Shown here: positions 1 through 9,400 of the stretch, piece by piece
How positions within the stretch are numbered: position 1 is the first letter of the stretch
Layout of the letters: every line of letters begins with the position of its first letter
From: Saccoglossus kowalevskii
Lineage: Eukaryota > Hemichordata > Enteropneusta > Harrimaniidae
NCBI RefSeq assembly: GCF_000003605.2
Contig: NW_003155237.1
Coordinates: 59,037 to 80,881 of the forward strand
Length of the DNA: 21,845 nucleotides
Reading direction: 5' to 3'
Translations under genes and position numbers: made by a program
Notes under the pieces: model-generated
What the model was told of the DNA's origin: nothing
What the model saw: only the letters and a program-made list of their open reading frames with translations
Database searches by the model: none

Positions 1-125
1 ATGTATGAGTGAAGTTTGAACTTAATCGGTCCATGCATGTTCAAGATACAGGTGATCACGGACGCACGGACGCACACAGGGCAAAACATAAGTCCCCGTT
101 TTCGGACTGCGTCCGAACGGGGACT
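1..125 (+). repeat. Hairpin-ended interspersed repeat, within PRPF39 intron 11
   Basis: The tract holds AATCGGTCCA, then GACGCACGGACG-type short repeats and ACACAGGG. It ends in an inverted repeat at 91-125 (arms AGTCCCCGTT and CGGAC, a two-base bulge, loop TGC). The same order of motifs occurs at 3620-3700, and AACGGGGACTTA occurs at about 3928, so this is the 3' part of the repeat family in intron 5. The remaining intron sequence, 126-497, is AT-rich and shows nothing recognisable apart from the donor of exon 11. Confidence 0.6.
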
Positions 126-497
126 AACAAACACTGACAAAGTGGCACATGACGACAAATCCTGATAAGATAAAATTATATTCTTTTCAACTTATCGTAT
201 TAGTCATTGTAACATGATCAGTCAACACAGTAGCTAAGTTTTGGTCACTGTTGCTTCGACAGGTACAAGTTTTCTAGTTCATAATATTTGGGGGATTAAA
301 AGGAGTTTTCAATAAATTTATTGTTTATTTTTCTCCTGTAGATTTATCTTGCAGCAATAATATATTAGGTGTACACAGATTTGTGGTCAAAGAGATGTTG
401 ACCTCTTGACACAACATCTGATGGAATGAGAATGAATTTCATTTTTCATGATGGTGCCACCATAAAAATGTTCGGTTTATTGGTTATCATATCATAC

Positions 498-3400
498 CTG
501 GTCTTTTTTCAGAGCTTCATTCAATACTGCTTTTGCTTTCTCCGTGTCATTCTGAATCTGAGAAAATAAACAATTATCATATTAGTGAAAAAATTAAAAT
601 AATATTTTGAACTTCTGAAACAAAACTGACCTATTAAAGGTAAATTGGTATTAACAGGACACCTACAATAAGAATGAATATTGGTATTAATAGACTCTGT
701 AAATTTATGTTAACACTAAAAATAAGTCTTGCTAAAGTACCTTGGAATGGAACCTTGAATATTTAATGGCATAAAAAGAAGCCAATTTTTTACTTTTGGA
801 TCGACTCAGACAATCTTTGAATACTTTATCTACTGTATCAAGATCACCATGTCTTCGTTCTAGATTAATTCTTCTAAGAGTCACCATAGCTAGACCAGGA
901 ACAACAGCCTCTAGGTTCTTGAACACTTCTCTGGCCTCTTCAATATTGCCTGCAAACAGAATAAATATGTAAATATATTGATTGACGCAAGTATATTCAT
1001 TATTAATGAAGAATTTGGAAAAAAAACACGAACAAATAAGCTGCTCTCTGATTGGTCTGACTGGTAGGTGTTAGCCAATCAGAAACAATCTTGTAAATAG
1101 TTTTGCATTGACTCCATAAATGTGGCTGCTAAGAAAAGCAATGGATCAAAATCAAGTATTTATTTTGAAAATTTGTTGTCAAATTAAGCTGATAGAATTC
1201 GATGCTTTGCATGATATGGGTTTAGTAGAAATCAGCTGAGCTTTAATTATGTCTAATAAAGCAGCATGTTCCTGCAAGATTACACCTTTTCTCTGTTTCC
1301 TTTTTTAAATGAAACAAATAGCATGTATTAACAAAGATCATACCTTGCTGCTCCTCATATGCAGCCCATTGCAGATGAATGTTGGGTTTCTTTGGGAGAT
1401 GAATGTGACAAGCTCTTCGAAAGACAGCACTGACACCTTCTTTGCTGTGAGGTTCCATGTAACGAGCATACTGAAATCAACAAAAACCTTTATTCAATTC
1501 CAATTTATCATTAATGGAATTTGTTTAATTTTAATAGTAGTTAAAGTAAATCAAGAAAATTATTTGAAATACCAACCTTCAACCAGAAATCTTCATAGAG
1601 AGCACATGCAATCATACACCTTTCAAAAAGAACCACCACACGTTCATGACTACCATTTTCTATTTCAAAATCCAAGTACTCTCTCCAATTTTTCAACTGT
1701 GCTCGTTCCAGAGGCTTAACATGAAAGTATGGCCTTTTGATCTAAATGAAAGAGAAATGTGTGACAATCATGAACAAATATAACAGGAAACTTTATGTAT
1801 TTTAACATTTATAGGAATTTATGTTGAAACCGGTTTGATTTTTGTCAAAGTGTGCTATATAATATAGAAGGTAATAACAGGTAGATTTGGAGAATAATAC
1901 CATTTTCCAATATGCCACATTCAAGTTATTGTTAAAAGTGATAGGTTTTTCCGGGCTAAAATTTCACATTGGTCTCACCAAAGCAAATAACAGTATCCTG
2001 GAATCACACAGCACACTTACTTACCCCTTCCTCAAAAGCCCATCTTCTACTGACTTCCTCTTCTGTCACCCTGAATACTTCCTTTCTTGTCTCAATAATT
2101 TTTGTACGTATTGCAACAGTTTCGGCATCAAGCTGCAAGCAAGAAATTAGTTTAAGGATACTGTATAGGTTTTTGATATGCTAAATCATTGTTTCCATAT
2201 AAAATATTTACTGAACCTTTCAAAGCTATGTATTTCAGCTTGATGTACATTGCAACGACATTGGTGGGCAAGTGTTGACAGTAACTGGGCGGCCGTAAAA
2301 CTTGATGGGCAGTCAAGTGAAAGATTTGAAAGTCAAGTTGTTCCAGAAGTGAGATTATTACAAAATGTAGCAAATTGTTTTCATAACAGATCATTTGATA
2401 GCGCCAATAGGAAAGTTCCTCCCTACATAGGAATGTTTACAGTAATTTTTCCTAGCAAGTTTGTTACCTTCCTATAAAAATCTTGTTTGTGCCTGATTTA
2501 ACAATATTACCTACCTTACTGGCATTAGTTTCCGGATCTTCCATACCTGGTGGTGCCTCAACACCAGGTGGTGCATCATCAACTACATCTGACTCAACAA
2601 TAGGGTTAGATGCAATCACTTCTGTTCTCATCTTTAAAAATTCATCAGTTGTTAAAATATCTCGTGGCATGTTGCCATTCACATGTTCTTTGAACCTAGG
2701 AGATAAATGTGCCATTTTAGTGATCTCACAAGAAATTTCTTTATAGTATTATTTATTTCAGGTACTGATGTGTGTTGCTTTGCTCTTCCTTCAGGCAATA
2801 TACATCGACAGTGGATACTAATATTCATATCAACAAGTCATTGAAAATGACACAGTCCCTGTTAAATTTTTAAAAGTTCTCTTGGTGCTCATCATATTAA
2901 AGCGGAGGGGGTTGTCAGGAGCGTGTCCTTGAAACTTGAGTCCCAAGTGGTGTTTACAATAGATTGTTTATTTACATCAAAACACGTGTTCCGTGTTGTA
3001 GTAATATGACCAAAAATAATAACAGCCGTTATTCGGCCATCTTTGATCTGATTATGAAACAAACTGATATGTATGATGTATGTGCCAAATACTAATGAAA
3101 ATGGTACATAAATTGTGGAAATATAGTAGTCAGGCCAAAAAGTCAGATGGCTGTCAATCTGCCATCCTTGATCAGATTTTAAAACAAATTGTCATGGACA
3201 TGCATCCTAATATGTATAAAGTACATGTATGTGCCAAATTTGAATGAAAACTGACAAAGCACGTCCAAGATACCGCATATATTCGGCAATCTTTGATCTG
3301 ATTATGAAACACACTGATATGTATGATGTATGTGCCAAATAAGAATGAAAGTGGTACATAAGTTCTGGAAATATAGTTTTGAGGCCAAAAAATCAGATGA

Positions 3401-6400
3401 CTGTCAATCGGCCATCCTTGACCAGATTGTCATGGACATGTATCCTAACATGTATAATCTATGTACCAAGTTTGAATGAAAACTGACAAAGCATGTCCAA
3501 AATACAACATTTTCAAAAAACAAGATGGCCGCCAGTCGGCCATTTTGAATCAAATCGCTAAACCACTGCATGTGCATATGTCCCACATAAGGTACTAGGC
3601 ACATGCAAAGAATGAACGGAATCGGTCCACAGGATTCTGAAATATGACTCTGGACAGACTGACGCACGGACGGACGGACACAGGGACGGACAGACTCAGG
3701 AACTCACGGACGGTCGGGGACATGTATCCTAACATTTATGATCTATGTATTAAATTTGAATGAAAACTAACAAAGCATGTCCAAAATACAACATTTTCAA
3801 AAAACAAGATGGCTGCCAGTCTGGCATTTTGAATCGAATCACTAAACCACTGCATGTGCATATGTTTCACATAAAGTACTAAGCACATGCAAAGAATTAA
3901 CAGAATCGGTCCACAGGATTTCATGAGAACGGGGACTTATAACTATTCTCCTTGTGGAACTACTTACTGGTCAAAGTGGTGACTATAAAGTTGTGTAGGT
4001 ATTCCCAATAGTTTATCATACAGACCAGTCATCTTCTTCAAATTCTTTTTTTCTTTTTCCCAGTTGATGTACATATCCCAAAGTTTATCTGATCGGAATT
4101 CAGTACCGGAAGCAGCTACAGCTCTATCAAATAAACTGAAAAATAAACAAATTATGACATTTATAGATGAATGGTGTCAACAATAGTCATTAGAATCAAA
4201 CAGGCTATAAACCATAATGGCTCTAACGATCTATATTGACTACTTTTAAACGCATTAATTAATCATTGGTTTTCCAGTAACTATTATTTTTGAGGTTTTT
4301 AATGACAATTGTACACCATACCTTCTTGTTCTTTCCACAAAATCACTGTCATTGGCAAAGTTGTCCATGAAGAAATTGATGTAATGAATCCACAGGTCAA
4401 CACTGAGGGCTATAGCTCTTGTTCCTCTGTCAAATGCCTGAAAGAGAAATAGAACTGTTCCTTAGTTAAACGTCCAATCTCAACACCAACTCAAGACTAA
4501 AATTGTATAACATCATATGAAACTGGACAATGTGAAATAGAATTTTGTTGAGCAAAAAAGCGAAATTTTGTGAATGACCATAAACCTGTATCAACTGCAT
4601 GGAGGAGCTGCATTGTTGGGTATAAGCCAAGTTAAGCTCCCCAACATCTTCTACATGATAAGCCATCATTCAGCTGCCTTCAGTCCTATGTACGCTGCTC
4701 AATGCCTGGTATTCATTCTCCAGTTGATTGCGTACAAATACATACACAATGAGTATAACAACTCAATAACCGATCAAAATTTACATGAACTCATATTCAT
4801 ATGTATACATGCATAGAATTTCAATCGATAAAATTCACAAATTCAAAGCAGTGTTAGAGAAAAAAAAAATCGATAAAAACTGGAGAGAAAAAAACTCAAA
4901 TGTTGATCCCAATTGGGATTTAATAAGAAATGACTGGGGCAGCCTGTTCTTTGTATCTGTGATGCTTCCTGTCAACAAGAAAGAAAATATCATGCTTCTA
5001 GTTAGCAGAACCAGGAGAAAACACATGAAATTTAACATCATGGATACCAAAATTGAGATGTCAAGAATTTACTGTCACAGATCTATCTAATCTTTCAGGA
5101 AGGGTCATAGATCAGTGTTTATTACTACATTTACATACCTCGCATGCTCTGTCCAGGTTGCCATGCTTTTTTTCCAAGTCTGCTAACTTCTTCCAGTAAC
5201 CATAACAGTACGGATACCGATCAAAGAATGCACTGAAGGCTTCTCTTGCAGATTCTAGGTGGTTCTGAAATACAATATATATCAAGTTATTATTTTCATT
5301 TATGACTTTGGCAGGAATTTGAACTCTTGGGAGCATATCATCATCACAGAGCAAACATGAATAAGTGATGGAATTATTTGATTTTGGGCAAACTGTTGTG
5401 CAGTGCTGTGCACTGTATCTGAACGCTTAAGTTCAGCACAGCTGTCTTGAATCTCCCAGTTTTGTAGCTCAGGTTTTATCATATTTGACAGATTCATTAA
5501 CATTTAACAAATTCAGCAGAAATATGCTACCACTTTTGCATTTCAACGCATCAAACAAATGTTTCAAAATTATCTCAGTTCTGTGCGCTAACACTGTCAC
5601 CGGCTGTGTAATGCAGGACTGTTCGCCTCAAAAACAAAATGCTTAGTATGTAAACGGTATAGCTAATAAATGGTTATCATTTCCCAATAACGACTTCATG
5701 TACTCTTGACTGTGTGCATTTTAAGGTTGTCAATATTTTTGATGAAATTCTGGGAGAGTTCTACAGCTTGTTTACAGGTGCGACAAATTCAACTGTGTAA
5801 ACTAGTAACAGTAGTCTGGTACCATATCACACATGTGTGATATGGAGTTTATGAAACCACCTGTGTAACATCAGATGTGATAAAGAGTATGTATATGATA
5901 AAGACTGATATTGCAATTTGTGCGGAATTCTATGCGAAGGATATTATAAACTAAGTACAAGATCTTAGCTTCCCATGAAAGAAATGAGGAGCACTCGACA
6001 CATTTTTGTTTTTGTCTTTCTAAAGATGCAGAGTAGCACTGGCACTTTTTGAAAATGATCAAGACGATATTGTGAAGCACATCATGTGCGGAGCCAAGTG
6101 GGATCCTTGGCAACTAGAAGCCTGGGAACTTCTATTTCAACCCATGGGTACCCATTGCTACATACTGTAAAGGGGTTAATTATTCACTGGGTTTTAATTT
6201 TGCTTATTTCGCTGACTGGAAAATGCGCTAAATTAAAACCCAGTGAATATGTAAAATTTAGCATAGAACACATTATCTAAATGATAAAACCGTAGATTTA
6301 AAACCCACTGAATATGCCTGAAATGGTAAATCAGCGAAATTTAAACCCAGTGAAAATTAGTCATTTTACAGTAGTTGAAGATTATTAGAAACAGAAAGAT

Positions 6401-9400
6401 CTCTAATTTACGCAAGTGAATGTGCTACTAGAACCATGGAGAGGGCATGGAAGATACAATATAAATTTGGCTTACTTCTTGCTCAACATACTGCAAAAGA
6501 TATGTCCATCCTGTAAAATCAGAACAGTTGTCCCTAACAACTTTCCAATATTTTTCTAATTCCGGTGGGGGCGATGGCTCTTCTGTTACTTTTTCTTCAG
6601 GTACCACTTGATCCTCTTTTTCAGGTTCCTTAGTTTCTTCAGATTGTACCATAGGTTCTTCTGACTGTGCGACTAGTTCTTCTGACTGTGCGACAGGTTC
6701 CTCAGACTGTACCATAGGTTCTTCAATCTGAGCTTCAGTTATTTCAGCTTGGGCTTCCATTTCTTCTGCCTTTAACTGGGTATTATCCATTGGCTCATAT
6801 TCATCTTGATTCACATTACTGATTTCTTTAGTCACTTCTTCATTAGGTTCTTCAACTACTGCATTGTTCTCTTGCTCTGTATCTGCCTGCACACCTGAAA
6901 CTAAATTTTATCTTGGCTTAATGTGCATATTTGATTATGTGAGGGAAGAGAGTATGGATATGAAGCCACACATTCTAGGTATTATCCCAACTGTCGACTG
7001 GTGTGCAAGGAGTAACAATAATTATAAATGCAGTGAATTTACAAATACAGTCCAACCTGCATTAACAGTCACCTTTTCAGAACAGTCACCTCCCTTTAAC
7101 GGCCACTTTGTGGCAGTCCCGAGCAGTTTTCCATGCAAACACACCTGTACAGAAAGGTCACCTCCCTAACGCGGTCAGCGGCCACACTTTTTGGGGCTGA
7201 CCGGCCAGTTTTTCTGTGTATAACGGTCACCAGCTTTGTATTTTCTACCAATGAACTTTGACAGAAGCCGGTCGCAATTGCCAGAAATTTTAATCCATGT
7301 GACGAAAAACGGTTATGCCAGGCAGAAGTGTTGATCCTCGCTACGGTGTTGTTGGCGACACCAACACAACGATACAAAGGATTTAGCAGTTTCAGTCTGG
7401 TATTTACCACAAATCATGTGTTGTCTGTGCGATTTCCCAAACCGATACATTTTAAAAGGGATAATCAGCATCTTAACACTTTAAACAATGCGATAAGTGA
7501 CGAAAAAGACCCAGACGAAAGTCACTGCTAAGGCGGTTCAAAGGTGAGAGACGGGTCATCATCGCACGTGGTCGTATGCTAATGAGATGTTGACGCATAT
7601 AAACAAAAGACTTCAATGGCGGCTTCCATCGATATATGCGAACGAATTCTAGTTATTTTCATCACTCTGTGGTTTTACATCACCAGATATACATCGTAAT
7701 AATGGCTAAGAATCCTAGGAAAACGCTTTCACTCAATGATAAGTTGACTGTTATCCGACTTTGAAGCGAGTGGTGGCATTGGATCGCCAAAGTTAGCTGA
7801 GCAGTTTGGTGTCGGAAGAACACAGATTCAGTCGATTTTAAAACGAAAAGCCGAATATGTACGAGATTTCGAAGACAACGTTCCAGGCGACCAAAAAAGA
7901 AAGATAAGAAAAATGGTAACGAAGAAATCAACAAATTGACATGGGAATGGTTTAAAGATGCAACTGCTCGGAGAATCCCTGTCAGTGGACCACTGTTGCA
8001 AGAAAAAGCACTGTCGTTTGCCAAAGATTTGGGTGTGGACGATTTTAAAGGTTCGAACGGGTGGCTGAACAGTTTCCGTCATCGCCATGGTATTAGTTTC
8101 AAAACAATGACCGGCGAAAGTGGCAATGTCAATAATCAGACAATTGAAGAGAGGAAACTAAAACTGCCAACTATAACTGCAGGTTACAACAGTAGAGACA
8201 TCTACAATTTGGACGAAACGGGCCTATTTTCAAAGCTTCGACAATGAACAACACTGTTCATTAAAGACGAGGAGTGTAGAGGTGGTAAAAAATCTAAAGA
8301 ACGTTTGACTGTCATGTTATGTGCCAATCTTGAAGGAGAGAAGGAAAATGCCTTGATCATCGGAAAATCGGTGAAACCACGTTGTTTCAAGAACATTGAT
8401 CAGAAAAGACTCCCTGTGCATTACTATGCAAACAAAAAAGCATGGATGAATTCAACGATATTCGAGGATTATTTAAAAAAATTCAACAGGAAAATGAAGC
8501 GACGAAACAGGGACATCCTTTTATTTATAGACAATGCACCATCCCATCCAACAGTGCCACTGAGCAATATCAAGCTGTGTTTTTTACCACCAAATACCAC
8601 ATCCAAGACAACCAATGGACCAGGAAATTATCCAGGCTATGAAACTCAAGTTCCGAAAGCGGCAACTACGCCATATCATCAGAAAAATGGACGAAGAGAA
8701 ATCAAAGTGTGGTTCTGAATTTCTGCGGGAAACCAATGTACTGGATACTATAATGTGGGTAAGCCAGTCTTGGAAAGAAGTAGAGGCAACAATAATTCAG
8801 AAGTATTTTAATCGTGGATTTAACCAAACGACTGTAGATGGTGAGTACTATTTTAATCAACACATTTTCTCTAATATTTATGATAGATTGTTGGTTTTTG
8901 AGAGACGATTTTTACAGTTAAACAAAGCATTATCCCTTTTGTTTATGTGTTAACAGTTTAACAAGGATTGTTCTTTTTATTTGTGTTACCATTGTTTTTT
9001 GTTTTTGTTTTATGTTGGTGTCTGTTTCACTCTGACCATGTTTTTTATTTCCTATTACAGAAGATAATGACATTGCAGAACCCTTGGAAAGTGATTCAGA
9101 ACATTTAAACAGTCTGTCTGAAAAGTTGTTTGGCTGCTCCCTTCAAGATATTATTGATATTGATGACCAGCTTGTAACCTGCAATACAGAACCACATGAC
9201 TGGAATGGCACAACAGTGGATATTTTACAACGGCTTGAAGAGAATGAACAAGCAGAAGATGACAGTGATGATGAGAACACCACTAGAAACACCAGCAGTG
9301 ATCAAGAACTTCAGTCAAGCAGCACAGTCTATTAATGACTTGAAGGACTTTATGCTTAGACAGGGGCTATCCGAAATGTTGGGTACTATTTCAGATTTAG

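Larger units (their letters stand above)
5265..6475 (-). other. PRPF39 intron 2
   Basis: 1211 bases holding the MITE at 6165-6371 and a perfect palindrome at 5822-5845. A tRNA B-box-like string lies at about 5315-5330 (minus strand GAGTTCAAATTCC), perhaps a SINE trace. The rest is unremarkable. Confidence 0.65.

Noticed and set aside
4785-5090. 101-codon open frame on the plus strand
   Set aside because: It lies in PRPF39 intron 3, is Lys/Asn-rich as expected from AT-rich DNA, and resembles nothing known.
5300-5340. tRNA B-box-like string, possible SINE
   Set aside because: No convincing A box at the right distance, no defined ends or target duplication. Kept only as a remark.
7096-7531. 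Open frames of 104 and 67 codons in the left part of the pogo-like element
   Set aside because: They overlap on opposite strands in the non-coding leader and have no transposase features.
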